A stretch of DNA of 64,000 bases, taken from NCBI GenBank assembly GCA_030248135.1, contig JASANC010005541.1, positions 62,001 to 126,000 of the forward strand, read 5' to 3'. A model generated the notes under the pieces. It was not told the DNA's origin. It saw only the letters and a list, made by a program, of their open reading frames with translations, and searched no databases. A program made the position numbers and the translations under genes. Source of the stretch: Theristus sp. LFF4_11. Its lineage: Eukaryota; Nematoda; Chromadorea; Monhysterida; Xyalidae. How positions within the stretch are numbered: position 1 is the first letter of the stretch; the number at the start of each line of letters is the position of its first letter. This document shows positions 35,676 through 47,918 of the stretch, piece after piece.

Positions 35676-36389
35676 TAGGGTTGTTAAACAAAAATGAAAA
35701 TTTTTTTTTTAAAGTGATTAAAAAAAACAAAAATGCCGATTTTTTTTTTTTTTAAATTCGAAAAATTTTTCTCTAATATGCTCTGAAAACCTCAATTTTG
35801 GCACAATTTTTCGAAAGTTCAACAAAAATTTTCTTTGATTATACCTCGTAAAACCTTTAGCAGTCGATTTTGGGCCGTTTTACCGACTGATTTTAGGCTT
35901 CGACAACATCTGCGATGAAGTTTTTGAGCGTCCCAAAGCTTAGCCTACCATTTCCGATGCAGATAAGGTGACGATTCGCCTCGCAGAGCGTCCGATTGTG
36001 CTCGCTGCTCCGTTTGCAAGCGCTACGTTGTCTGGTTGCTGCTTCGTGTCGTGTCGTCGCGACACCATCAGAAGAATTGATCGAATTTCAAGGCGGTATG
36101 TTTGTCTTCACTTTAGCATTAGCTTAGCTGGGGACAATTAGTGACGTTTTGGAGGTCAAAACACAAGAAGAGGCATGGTGACGGTTTGGAAAAGGGGTAA
36201 TTGAGGTCACCAAAACAAAATCTGCAAAGTTCCGCCATACGGGAGTCATTCGGGAGGCGCTTGCATATCATATGTGGTTCTTCGGACTCCCTGATTGATT
36301 TAGCACAACTTTGATTTTTGAAATTTTTAAAAAAAAAAAAATTTTTTTTTAAACAAAAATGACGATTTTTGTTTTTTTTAACAACCCTA
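35676..36389 (-). mobile_element. MITE family B copy, reverse orientation
   Basis: TAGGGTTGTTAAACAAAAAT at the left and AACAACCCTA at the right; same internal order as the copies at 42498 and 44531 but inverted. Embedded in the G/C-run repeats. Confidence 0.85.
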
Positions 36390-37596
36390 GGGGGGGGTGG
36401 GGGGTACACCCCCCCAGAGCACCAGAGACCGTCGGGTGGGGGGGGTGGGGGGGCACCGTGCCACCCCCCCCCCCTAAAAACCGGGCACCCCCCCCCCCAT
36501 CGGACCCCCCCCCCCTCGAAAATTTGGCCGACACCCCCCCCCCCAGTACCGTGGGCGGGGGGGGGGGGGGGGGTACACCCCCCAGAGCACCCGAGACCTT
36601 CGGGTGGGGGGGGGGGTGGGGGGGCACCGTGACACCCCCCCCCCCTAAAACCGGGACCCCCCCCCCATCGTACCCCCCCCCCCTCGAAAATTTGGCCGAC
36701 ACCCCCCCACCCCCCCATGAAATTTTGTCTGGCGGACACCCCCCCCCCCCCAAAATTTTCTGCACACCCTAAAATTTTTTTTCGAAAATCATGATTTTTT
36801 GTCTATAAAGTCCATAATATAAGCTGAATATATGATAACTTGACCATCTTCATTGTAATTTCAACGATTTTGCAGCAAAATTTAGCGTTTTTCCTTCAAA
36901 ATTTAAGCGAAAAATTATCATGGGGGGGGGGGGGGGGGGGGGGTGGACCCCCCACAGAAAATTTTGAAAAAGGCACCCCCCCAGGGGACCCCCCATGGGG
37001 GGGGGTCCCACGTTACCATAGGTTGGACCCCCCCCTCACTTTTTGGTCGGCACCCCCCCCCACGGTACCATACCCCCCCCCTCGAAATTTTTTTTGGGCC
37101 CACGGTACTGCCCCCCCCACACCCCCCATGAAATTTTGTCTGGCGGAGACCCCCCCCCAAAATTTTCTGCACACCCTGAATTTTTTTTTGAAAATCATGA
37201 TTTTTTGTCTATAAAGTCCATAATATAAGCTGAATATATGATAACTTGACCATCTTCATTGTTTTTTAAAATATTTTGCAGCAAAATTTAGCGTTTTTCC
37301 TTTCAAATTTAAGCGAAAAAATTTCATGGGGGGGGGGGTGGACCCCCACAGAAAATTTTGAAAAAATGCACCCCCCCATGGGACCCCCCCTGGGGGGGGG
37401 GGTCCCACGTTACCATAAGTTGGACCCCCCCCCCTCACTTTTTGGTCGGCACCCCCCCCCACGGCACCATACCCCCCCCCCCTTCGAAAATTTGTTTGGG
37501 CCCCCGGGACAGCCCCCCACCCCCCCCCCCACCCGACGGTCTCTGGTGCTCTGGGGGGGTGTACCCCCCCACCCCCCCCCGCCCACGGTACTGGCC

Positions 37597-37741
37597 GGGA
37601 GTCATTCCGGAGGCGCTTGCATATCATATGTGGTTCTTCGAACTCCCTGATTGATTTAGCACAACTTTGATTTTTGAATTTTTTTTTTTAATTTTTCTTA
37701 AAAAAACAAAAATGACGATTTTTGTTTTTTAACAACCCTAG
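37597..37741 (-). mobile_element. Truncated family B terminus
   Basis: Only the end from GGGAGTCATTCCGGAGGCGC through AACAACCCTA is present; it joins G/C-run repeats on the left. Confidence 0.75.
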
Positions 37742-38034
37742 CCATGTGACTTTGGGGGTAGGGTTAGGGGCTTTGAAAAAAAATTTTTTTTATTTTTTTT
37801 GTTTTTTTTAAATTGGATTTTTTATTCAAACTTAAAAAAAAATTTTGAAAAATTTTTCTTCTACTTTGCTCTGAAAATTCGATTTGTGGCATAATTTTTT
37901 GAAAGTTCAAACCAAATTTTTTTCCCAACTTCTTTGTGTGCTTAGGTAAATGTCATTATTTGGTCATTTTGACCGACGTACTCTATGTTTTTCAATTTGG
38001 ATGACTTCTAGAGTCAATTTTTAGCGTTGAAATG

Positions 38035-38790
38035 GCTGTAGGTCGATCCGGTACCGGTCGATCCGGTACCTGGCAATTTTCTAGGGCGGTCGATCCGGTA
38101 CCGGTCGATCCGGTACTCGGTCGATCCGGTACCAATTGAAATTTTCAGCTGTTTTACGGGTTTTTAGCGTTCAATTCGTTGTGTTTTCGATTTTTCTTTG
38201 GTTTCGGTGATTGCGAAACATTTATGCAGCACGGAAAGACATGAAACCGAACACGATTGTTGATGATACGATGAGACGACGACGACTTGCGACACTTTGT
38301 TGGTTTTGGTAATCGTAATCTGATTCTGAAAAAAGCAAAACAAGTGTACCATATGTTTTTTTATTTTCTGAACTATTTTCCAGAAGAATAAAGCTCCAAG
38401 ACGGTGAAAATTTGCAAAATTACCAGCTCAGCAAGAAAAGGAGAACAAAATAAAAATATGAAGACTGATTCGGTTCTCTTTTGGAGTTGAGGAAAAATGT
38501 CTGTTGTTTTTATTTTCATATTTCCCGCGAAAAAACCTGCGGTAAAATGTTTCAGACATCAGATAAAATGAGAGAAACGAAGAAAAATGGAAAACAAATC
38601 AGAAACAAATTGAATTGAATGCTAAAACAGCTGAAAATTTCAATTGGTACCGGATCGACCGAGTACCGGATCGACCGCCCTAGAAAATTCCCAGGTACCG
38701 GATCGACCGGTACCGGATCGACCGGTACCGGATCGACCGGTACCGGATCGACCGTACCGGATCGACCGGTACCGGATCGACCGCATGCCG
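38035..38790. mobile_element. MITE with GGTCGATCCGGTACC subterminal repeats
   Basis: The flanking word TTGAAATG is duplicated (38027-38034 and 38791-38798). Both ends carry about 115 bp of inverted repeat made of the 15-16 bp unit GGTCGATCCGGTACC, in tandem, four to six times per end. The centre is AT-rich and non-coding. Confidence 0.82.
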
Positions 38791-38826
38791 TTGAAATGAC
38801 TTAACTGAATTGAAATATCGTTTCAG

Positions 38827-39899
38827 GGCGTGCGTTCATTTGCGTCCCGTTATTTCCGGCCCACGCATTTCCGGCCCAACATTTCCGGCCCACTGATTTC
38901 CGGCCCACTCATTTCCGGCCCACCCACTACCGGCCCCGTTCATTTGCGTCCCACGCATTTCCGGCCCACTCATTTCCGGCCCACCCATTACCGGCCCAGC
39001 CCAATAATTCGCTTCAGTGACTTCAACTACCCACCCACTGCTATGATTCATCAGGAAACTCACATTGATCAGGCGGTTACACTTTGAACTAGGGTTCGAT
39101 TTTTTTAAATTCTTTTTTCAATCGGATCTTTTCGTGATGCATCATTATTAAGAAATGTGCATGTGCTGTTGTAGCGGTGCCCCTGCCCTATAACACAGGA
39201 AAAAAATGCAAAAACTAAATTGATCATTTCACCTTATCAAAAAGGCTTGGCTTAGGATTAGGTTTAGGATTTGGAATGATTAGGATTAGGAAACACAACT
39301 GGTTGTGAATCCACTGATCCAAATGTCCAAATTTGGTTAGAGGGGAAATTTTCACAAAAGTTTTTGCTAATTTTAAGGATTAAAATGATTGAATTTGGCT
39401 CTGTGTTCAATGCAAAATTCGAACTCAGCGCGTCAGCGCGGTTCGAAAGCTCTTATTTTTGTCGACCCATGTGTTGTTGTCATTAAAATTGAAAGTGCTA
39501 AATCAATTGGAACAAAGCAATAAATAAAAACACAACTGATTCATCGACGAAATTCAAACTGAGACATTTTTTTTCCAATGTCAGGAACAAATCGGAGCGA
39601 AATGAAAACTGAAACCGAAATGAACATTTTAAATATTTTTGTTAAAAGCATGTCGGTGAGCAGGTAGTACAGTTTAGAGTGCAGTTTCAGTTTATTTTGT
39701 TGTCCGTGGCGAAATACAGCGAAGGAAGAACTGATTATTGGGCTGGGCCGGTAATGGGCGGGCCGGAAATGAGTGGGCCGGAAATGTCGGGCCGGTAATG
39801 GGTGGGACGGTAATGGGTGGGCCGGTAGTGGGTGGGCCGGAAATGTCGGGACGCTAATGCGTGGGCCGGAAATGCGTGGGCCGCAGTTGACCCCGCACC
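38827..39899. mobile_element. MITE with CATTTCCGGCCCAC subterminal repeats
   Basis: 8-bp duplication CGTTTCAG at 38819-38826 and 39900-39907. Each end is a tandem of the 16-18 bp unit (C)ATTTCCGGCCCAC with variants (ATTACCGGCCCA, CATTTGCGTCCC), inverted at the two ends. The non-coding interior includes the TTAGGATTAGG and AAAAAGGCTTGGCTTA words also found near 4616 and 33930. Confidence 0.82.
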
Positions 39900-40628
39900 C
39901 GTTTCAGAAATTGTTTTATTGCAACTTAGAACATGTTTTTCAGTCGGTAGGCCATGAGATGAACATGATATTTTGTTGATTGGCGTATGTTATAGGTCTA
40001 CAATGGAGTTGTGCGATATATTGTTAAACAATTGGAGCGGAGATGTTGGTTAATACCACATCACACGACCGTTTTTCAGATATCCGATAACATGGCCACA
40101 TGTTAAAACTTGCGTGCTGAGCTAAACTAACGTGTTAAACTTGCGTCTGTCAGTTGCCCGCAACGTGATCGCGAAATCATGGTACGTGTTTTCGATACGA
40201 TGATTTGAAGAGTGGGCTCTCGCCATGTGGCAGATAGCATAGCTGGTTGAACCTGAAAGTAAGTGTCTTGGGGGGGGCGGCGACCGGGTCGACAGGGGTT
40301 GCCGACTTAGCTACAGCAAACAGGAATTTTTGAACACAATCAAATTTTGGTAATTTTCTAAAGAGGAACAACTAAGAACGATTCAATATTCAAGTACACG
40401 TCGAAAATTGTCCTGTTTTACTGTTGAAAATGCAACTTTCCCTCTATGAAATGGACATAATTTCAATAAAACACGATTTTCGCTCTTATAGTTTTCCGGA
40501 TCGTTCTGAAAATAGTCTAGATGAACTCAGCTCGACGAGACGCTTCGAACGAACCTAACTTGTAAAAAAAAATTTTTTTTTAATTTTTTTAATTTAAAAA
40601 AAATCCGGATTTTTTTCCCCTAACCCTA

Positions 40629-41204
40629 GGGGGGGGCCGGTCAAAATTTTGAAATTTGATAGATAGATAGCTAAAACGCTAAAAAGCTATAAAAACAGCA
40701 AAATAATGCTAAAAATACACTAAAAATCGAGTATAAACGCATATTTTACCTAAAATTAGCGAAATTTTCAAGAATTACAAGCAAAAATGGTCAATTTTGG
40801 TCAAAAATTGACTTATTTTGTGTCTTCGAAGACAAAAATTTTCAGATAGATAGCTGGCTGAGAATTTTTTTTAGATACAGTATGGCCGAATAAATGAGGC
40901 AGTCCATCAAGGCGGGATCAGTCGCAGACTAGGAGCTGTATTTTTCAAAAATGCAAACATAATTCCAAATCATGTGTGCAACGGAAAAAGAATAAACAGA
41001 ATATTGCGGATAATCTGTTAGTTTGAAAAAACGCGTCAAACGTGGCACATAATTTGGTTTCTGAACGTGTTTTTTCTGCCATTCAAAATTCGCGCGCTCC
41101 TTGAACCCTGAAAAAAGCTGCCATGTTTAATCGGCCATACCGTAGATAATAGCTGAGCTGAAAAAACCTGTCTGATAGAGATAGACTCGAAAAAATTTTG
41201 GAGG
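40629..41204. other. Unclassified AT-rich DNA
   Basis: Follows the family C right end; includes a (GATA)n patch near 40660. No gene, no termini recognised. Confidence 0.4.
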
Positions 41205-41580
41205 GGGGCCAGTAGCGAAAGTGCGGGGGGGGGTGGGGGGTCCACCCTCCACCCCCCCCCCTCAGCCGAAAATCCTGCCCGTGCACGGGCAGATACCCGT
41301 GTACCCCCCTCCCCCCTCTTTACCTCGACGCGGGTACTAGACTCCCCCCACCCCCTTCCGCGAGAAAACACGGGATCGCACCCCCCCCCTCACGGTCAGT
41401 AGCGAAAGTGCGGGGGGGGGGGGGGGGGGGGTCCACCCCCCACAGCCGAAAAGCCTGCCCGTGCTCGGGCAGATACCCGTGTACCCCCCCTCCCCCCCTT
41501 TACCTCGACACGGGTACTAGACTCCCCACCACCCCCCTCCGCGAGAAAACACGGGATCGCACCCCCCCCTCACGGTGGTC
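41205..41580. repeat. About 190-bp tandem repeat with G/C runs (two units)
   Basis: GTAGCGAAAGTGCGGGGG... CTGCCCGTGC-CGGGCAGATACCCGTGT ... TTTACCTCGACGCGGGTACTAGACTCCCC ... GAGAAAACACGGGATCGCACCCC occurs twice, at about 41211 and 41398. Confidence 0.8.
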
Positions 41581-42497
41581 AATCTCATCTCAATTTTTTC
41601 CAAAAATATAGTAATTTTTGCATTTTTCTTGACGTTTGTGTCTGTCCCTGCATAGATTTTGTTGTTTCTGACCAAACAAGCAGCTTGTTTGCACAAAATA
41701 TTCTGTATTTTACAAGAATTTCTGTGTTTTTCTAAGGCAAAAATTTGGCATTACCCGTGCGATCCCGTGCACCCCCCCCTCACGAAATTTTTCTGCCAGT
41801 GCACCCCCCCCTCAGGAAAATTTGCTGCCCGTGCACCCCCCCTCACCGAGAAGGCACCTGACCCCCCCCCCTCTAAAATTAGGCAAACACCCCCCCCCCC
41901 CTCACCCGAGGTCCCGCTTTCGCTACTGCTCACGGTGGTCAATCTCATCTCAATTTTTTCCAAAAATATAGTAATTTTTGCATTTTTCTTGACGTTTGTG
42001 TCTGTCCCTGCATAGATTTTGTTGTTTCTGACCAAACAAGCAGCTTGTTTGCACAAAATATTCTGTATTTTACAAGAATTTCTGTGTTTTTCTAAGGCAA
42101 AAATTTGGCATTACCCGTGCGATCCCGTGCACCCCCCCCCCCTCACGAAATTTTTCTGCCAGTGCACCCCCCTCAGGAAAATTTGCTGCCCGTGCACCCC
42201 CCCCCCTCACCGAGAAGGCACCTGACCCCCCCCCCTCTAAAATTAGGCAAACACCCCCCCTCACCCGAGGTCCCGCTTTCGCTACTGCTCACGGTGGTCA
42301 ATCTCATCTCAATTTTTTCTAAAAATAGCGTAATTTTTGCATTTTTCTTGACGTTTGTGTCTGTCCCTGCATAGATTTTGTTGTTTCTGACCAAACAAGC
42401 AGCTTGTTTGCACAAAATATTCTGTATTTTTTAAGAATTTCTGTGTTTTTCTAAGGCAAAAATTTGGTATTACCCTACCCGTGCAATCCCGTGCACC
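41571..42497. repeat. About 360-bp tandem repeat with C runs
   Basis: The unit starting CACGGTGGTCAATCTCATCT recurs at 41571, 41931 and 42290. The third unit is broken by the family B insertion at 42498-43199 and resumes at 43200 (CGTGCACCCCCCCTCACGAAATTTTTCTGCC) to about 43345. Each unit has a unique AT-rich half and a half made of short words separated by C runs. Confidence 0.85.
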
Positions 42498-43199
42498 TAG
42501 GGTTGTTAAAAAAACAAAAATCGTCATTTTTGTTTTGTTAAAAAAAATTTTTTTTTTTAATTTCAAAAATCAAAGTTGTGCTAAATCAATCAGGGAGTCC
42601 GAAGAACCACATATGATATGCAAGCGCTTCCCGAATGACTCCCGTATGGCGGAACTTTGCAGATTTTGTTTTGGTGACCTCAATTACCCCTTTTCCAAAC
42701 CGTCACCATGCCTCTTCTTGTGTTTTGACCTCCAAAACGTCACTAATTGTCCCCAGCTAAGCTAATGCTAAAGTGAAGACAAACATACCGCCTTGAAATT
42801 CGATCAATTCTTCTGATGGTGTCGCGACGACACGACACGAAGCAGCAACCAGACAACGTAGCGCTTGCAAACGGAGCAGCGAGCACAATCGGACGCTCTG
42901 CGAGGCGAATCGTCACCTTATCTGCATCGGAAATGGTAGGCTAAGCTTTGGGACGCTCAAAAACTTCATCGCAGATGTTGTCGAAGCCTAAAATCAGTCG
43001 GTAAAACGGCCCAAAATCGACTGCTAAAGGTTTTACGAGGTATAATCAAAGAAAATTTTTGTTGAACTTTCGAAAAATTGTGCCAAAATTGAGGTTTTCA
43101 GAGCATATTAGAGGAAAATTTTTCGATTTTTTTTAAATCGGCATTTTTGTTTTTTTTAATCACTTTAAAAAAAAATTTCATTTTTGTTTAACAACCCTA
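42498..43199 (+). mobile_element. MITE family B copy with clear target duplication
   Basis: TAGGGTTGTTAAAAAAAC to AACAACCCTA, 702 bp, flanked by CGTGCACC on both sides (42490-42497 and 43200-43207). Non-coding. This copy defines the family and its 8-bp duplication. Confidence 0.93.
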
Positions 43200-43808
43200 C
43201 GTGCACCCCCCCTCACGAAATTTTTCTGCCAGTGCACCCCCCCTCAGGAAAATTTGCTGCCCGTGCACCCCCCCCCCCCTCACCGAGAAGGCACCTGACC
43301 CCCCCCCCTCTAAAATTTGGCAAACACCCCCCTCACCCAAGGCAGTACCGAAGGCGAAAGCAAATTTTCGAGGGGGGGGGTGTCGTCACGTGGGGGGGGG
43401 GGGGGTGCCGAAAATTTTTCAGTGGGGGGGGGTGTCAGTCATGGTACAGTGACACCCCCCCAGGCGTGGGCCATGGGGGGGGTGCACTATTGTAGAAAAT
43501 TTTCTGGGGGGGGTGCACACCCCCCACCCCACCCATGAGATTTTTTCGCTTAAATTTTGAAGGAAAAACGCTAAATTTTGCTGCAAAATCTTTGAAATTA
43601 CAATGAAGAATGTCAAGTTATCATATATTTAGCTTATATTATAGACTTTAAAGACAAAAAATCATGATTTTTGAGCAAAAATTCATGATTTTTGGGTGGT
43701 CCGAGAAAATTTTTGGGGGGTGTCACTGTTACTTTGGTCCATCTAGGGGGGGGGGTGGGGGGGGGTGTCTAGCAAATTTCGAGGGGGGGGGGTGTGGATG
43801 GTCCAGTG

Positions 43809-44515
43809 TAGGGTTGTTAAAAAAACAAAAATCGTCATTTTTGTTTTTTTTTAAAAGAAAATTTTTAAAAAAAAAAATTTAAAAATCAAAGTTGTGCTAA
43901 ATCAATCAGGGAGTTCGAAGAACCACATATGATATGCAAGCGCCTCCGGAATGACTCCCGTATGGCGGAACTTTGGAGATTTTGTTTTGGTGACCTCAAT
44001 TACCCCTTTTCCAAACCGTTACCATGCCTCTTCTAGTGTTTTGACCCCCAAAACGTCACTTATTGTACCCAGCCCAAGTGAAAATACACATACCGGCTTG
44101 AAATTCGATCAAATCTGATGATGTGTCGCGACGGCAGGACACGAAACGGCAACCAGACAACGTAACGATTGCAAACGGAGCAGCTTGGACGCTCAAATTT
44201 AGATTGCGAGGCGAATCGTCAGCTTATCTGCATCGGAAATGGTAAGCCAACCTTTGGGACGCTCAAAAACTTCATCGCAGATGTTGTATAAGCCTGAAAT
44301 CAGTCGGTAAAACGGTCCAAAATCGACTGCTAAAGGTTTTACGAGGTAATATCAAAGAAAATTTTTGTTGAACTTTCGAAAAATTGTGCCAAAATTGAGG
44401 TTTTCAGAGCATATCAGAGAAAAATTTTTCGAATTTTTTTTTTTTTTAAATCGGCATTTTTGTTTTTTTTTAAATTACTTTTTAAAAAAAAAAATATTTT
44501 TGTTTAACAACCCTA
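43809..44515 (+). mobile_element. MITE family B copy
   Basis: Same termini, 707 bp; flanked by GTCCAGTG at 43801-43808 and 44516-44523. Confidence 0.93.
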
Positions 44516-44530
44516 GTCCAGTGTCAGGTT

Positions 44531-45246
44531 TAGGGTTGTTAAAAAAAACAAAAATCGTCATTTTTGTTTTTTTTTTAATTTTTTTTTTTTTAAATTTCAA
44601 AAATCAAAGTTGTGCTAAATCAATCAGGGAGTCCGAAGAACCACATATGATATGCAAGCGCCTCCCGAATGACTCCCATATGACGGAACTTTGCATATTT
44701 TGTTTTGGTGACCTCAATTACCCCTTTTCCAAACCGTCACCATGCCTCTTCTTGTGTTTTGACCTCCAAAACGTCACTAATTGTCCCCAGCTAAACTAAT
44801 GCTAAAGTGAAGACAAACATACCGCCTTGAAATTCGATCAATTCTTCTGATGGTGTTGCGACGACACGACACGAAGCAGCAAGCAACCAGACAACGTAGC
44901 GCTTGCAAACGGAGCAGCGAGCACAATCGGACGCTCTGCGAGGCGAATCGTCACCTTATCTGCATCGGAAATGGTAGGCCAAGCTTTGGGACGCTCAAAA
45001 ACTTCATCGCAGATGTTGTCGTAGCCTAAAATCAGTCGGTAAAACGGCCCAAAATCGACTGCTAAAGGTTTTACGAGGTATAATCAAAGAAAATTTTTGT
45101 TGAACTTTCGAAAAATTTTGCCAAAATTGAGGTTTTCAGAGCATATTAAAGGAAAATTTTTCGAATTTTTTTTTTTTAAATCGGCATTTTTGTTTTTTTA
45201 ATCACTTTTTTAAAAAAAAAAATTTCATTTTTGTTTAACAACCCTA
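44531..45246 (+). mobile_element. MITE family B copy
   Basis: TAGGGTTGTTAAAAAAAAC to AACAACCCTA; flanks GTCAGGTT and GCAGGTTT are similar but not identical. It begins 15 bp after the previous copy ends. Confidence 0.88.
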
Positions 45247-45404
45247 GCAGGTTTTGGGGGGTGGGTGTCGCGTGACCCCCCCACCCCCCCCCCACGCGGA
45301 GGTCTCGGGTGCTCTGGGGGGGTGTACCCCCCCCCCCACCCCCCCCCCTCGTCTTCGGTACTGACCCAAGGTCCCGCCTTCGCTACTGGGGGGGGGGGCG
45401 TAGA

Positions 45405-46101
45405 TAGGGTTGTTAAACAAAAATCAAATTTTTTTTTTTTAAAGTGATTAAAAAAACAAAAATGCCGATTTTTTTTTAAATTCGAAAAAATTTTCTTTAA
45501 TATGCTCTGAAAACCTCAATTTTGGCACAATTTTTCGAAAGTTCAACAAAAATTTTCTTTGATATTACCTCGTAAAACCTTTAGCAGTCGATTTTGGACC
45601 GTTTTACCGACTGATTTCAGGCTTATACAACATCTGCCATGAAGTTTTTGAGCGTCCCAAAGGTTGGCTTACCATTTCCGATGCAGATGAGCTGACGATT
45701 CGCCTCGCAATCTAAATTTGAGCGTCCAAGCTGCTCCGTTTGCAATCGTTACGTTGTCTGGTTGCCGTTTCGTGTCCTGCCGTCGCGACACATCATCAGA
45801 TTTGATCGAATTTCAAGCCGGTATGTGTATTTTCACTTGGGCTGGGTACAATAAGTGACGTTTTGGGCGTCAAAACACTAGAAGAGGCATGGTAACGGTT
45901 TGGAAAAGGGGTAATTGAGGTCACCAAAACAAAATCTCCAAAGTTCCGCCATACGGGAGTCATTCCGGAGGCGCTTGCATATCATATGTGGTTCTTCGAA
46001 CTCCCTGATTGATTCAGCACAACTTTGATTTTTGAAATTTTTTTTTGAAATTTTTCTTTTTAAAACAAAAATGACGATTTTTGTTTTTTTTAACAACCCT
46101 A
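45405..46101 (-). mobile_element. MITE family B copy, reverse, inside a related MITE
   Basis: Flanked by GGCGTAGA on both sides (45397-45404 and 46102-46109). The duplicated word includes the first bases of the TAGAGATG-ended element at 46106, so this copy landed at that element's left tip. Confidence 0.9.
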
Positions 46102-46105
46102 GGCG

Positions 46106-46840
46106 TAGAGATGTCAAAAAAAATCCTATTTTTTTTTCTTTTTTAAAAAAAATTTAATTTTTTTTTCAAATCAAAGTTGTTCAGAATTTTTCAGGGAGTC
46201 CGAATATCACCATCTGAGGAGCCACCGACTTACCATATGACCCCCACGGCCCCACTCATAAGGGAGGAAAGTGAAAATTTCAGACTTGGTTTCCGGCGAC
46301 CCCATTTTCCCACCGACGACATCACGTCTCGTGTTTTGCCTCTCAATTCACCTCAAATAACACGGAAACAAGTTCAACAACAAACCGGTGTGATCATGCT
46401 GACGACACCAGGCGAAACAGCAACGAGCAACCAACGAAGTTACGCTTGCAGTGGCAGACAGTGCAATTTCGACCTTTCGAGAATCGAGATCCTGATGCAC
46501 AAAAACGATGCATAAATGTGAGTTCTCTGCTTTATCTCACCTTAGCGGCATCGGAATTTGTTGAACTAGCCTTTGCGACGCTCAAGTACTTCAATGCGCG
46601 AGTCGATCATCACTCACCAAGGCTGAAAACAGTCGATAATCGATCCAGAATACCACCTGCAGCGTTGAAGACTAAGTGACAAGGTAAAGTCAAAGAAAAT
46701 TTTTGTTGAATTTTCGAAAAATTATGCCAAAAACGGCATTTTCAGGGCACATTAAAGAAAAAATTTCAAAAATTTTTAATAAAAAAAATAAAAAAATGCT
46801 CATTTTTTTACTTTAAAAAAAATTTACCGTTACATCTCTA
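46106..46840 (+). mobile_element. MITE with TAGAGATGT / ACATCTCTA ends (distant relative of family B)
   Basis: Inverted termini TAGAGATGTCAAAAAAAA and CGTTACATCTCTA. Interior landmarks are diverged versions of family B ones (CAAAGTTGTTCAGAATTTTT, CAGGGAGTCCGAA, CAAAGAAAATTTTTGTTG). Non-coding. Confidence 0.75.
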
Positions 46841-46885
46841 ACCATACCCCCCCCTTCGAAATTTTTTTTGGGCCCACGGTACTGG

Positions 46886-47322
46886 TCGGTAGGCCATGAG
46901 ATGAACATGATATCTTGTTGATTGGCGTATGTTATAGGTCTACAATGGAGTTGTGCGATATATTGTTAAACAATTGGAGCGGAGGTGTTGGTCAATACCA
47001 CATCACGCGACCGTTTTTCAGATACCCGATAACATGGCCACATGTTAAAACTTGCGTGCTAAGCTAAACTAACGTGTTAAACTTGCGTCTGTCAGTTGCC
47101 CGCAACGTGATCGCGAAATCATGGTACGTGTTTTCGATACGATGATTTGAAGAGTGGGCTCTCGCCATGTGGCAGATAGCATAGCTGGTTGAACCTGAAA
47201 GTGTCTTGGGGGGGGGGGGGGGCGACCGGGTCGACAGGAATTGCCGACTTAGCTACAGCAAACAGGAATTGTTGAACACAGTCAAATTTTGGTAATTTTC
47301 TGAAGAGGAACAACTAAGAACG
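46886..47322 (+). mobile_element. Truncated family C element
   Basis: Matches family C from TCGGTAGGCCATGAGATGAA to AGAGGAACAACTAAGAACG; both termini are missing. Confidence 0.8.
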
Positions 47323-47918
47323 ATTTTTAGTCCATTAACGAGCTCATGAATCCAACTGCTGAAGCTTCTATCGGTATCTTGACTTTGCTCGTCGATCTTT
47401 GACCTGAAAGTAGAAATTGTCACAAAAACCTGCCAAAAACAAAGTCCACACAAAACTCTGGGCAAAAAAGAATAATGACACTTTCTGTGGAAAGTGTCTT
47501 AAACGTATTTTCAGATGAAAGTACAATTTTGATAGCCAAAATTCGTTTTTTTGATAAATTAAAAAAATTAATAAAGAAAATCCCGATTAAAAAAGATTTT
47601 TTTAGTTAAAAAAAAATTCGAACCCTAGTTTCAACCGCCAAACACGACGGCCTTCTCTTGTCGAGCGCGCATTTTGGCATCAACATCAGAAGGTCACGAA
47701 CAGACAACCAGCAGGAAGCCAAACGTTTTATTGGCTCGTTCATTGGCGAACTTTAGCTCAAAACCGCACATTCCTGAGGTCAGTTGATTGTTCACCAGAT
47801 TGTCTCATTGATGAAGTCCAGTTGGGTTATTGCGCCGTGACTTCCCTGTCGCCTTCATAAGTTCCCCACCCCCATGTGGTTGCAAAGCAGAAATCAAGTC
47901 TCTCAATTGTCTCGCCAC
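47323..47918. other. No gene seen
   Basis: Mixed sequence between a truncated family C element and hAT copy 2; no coding signal or known repeat recognised. Confidence 0.4.

Larger units (their letters stand above)
32393..37741. repeat. Homopolymer-punctuated repeat complex
   Basis: Outside the named insertions this stretch consists of recurring words of about 10-30 bases separated by runs of 5-20 G or C: for example CTCGAAAATTTGGCCGACAC, CATGAAATTTTGTCTGGCGG, CAGAGCACCAGAGACC, TCACTTTTTGGTCGGCA, AAATTTTCTGCACACCC. Word order is largely kept between copies (32393-32580, 36390-36770, 36905-37170, 37325-37600) while run lengths differ. An AT-rich 150-200 bp block (TTAAGCGAAAAA...AAATCATGATTTT) joins the units. 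Long open frames here are only Gly/Pro low complexity and are not credible genes. Confidence 0.7.
37759..40628 (+). mobile_element. MITE family C copy 3 with two nested elements
   Basis: TAGGGTTAGGGG at 37759 and CCCCTAACCCTA ending at 40628. Removing the insertions at 38035-38790 and 38827-39899 leaves about 1.04 kb collinear with copy 2. The outer target duplication is obscured by G runs. Confidence 0.85.

Noticed and set aside
36119..36765. Open frames of 138-206 codons on minus (and 137 on plus) rich in Gly, Pro and Trp
   Set aside because: They arise from G/C runs and repeated words, are open in several frames at once, and shift frame between repeat copies; not a protein gene.
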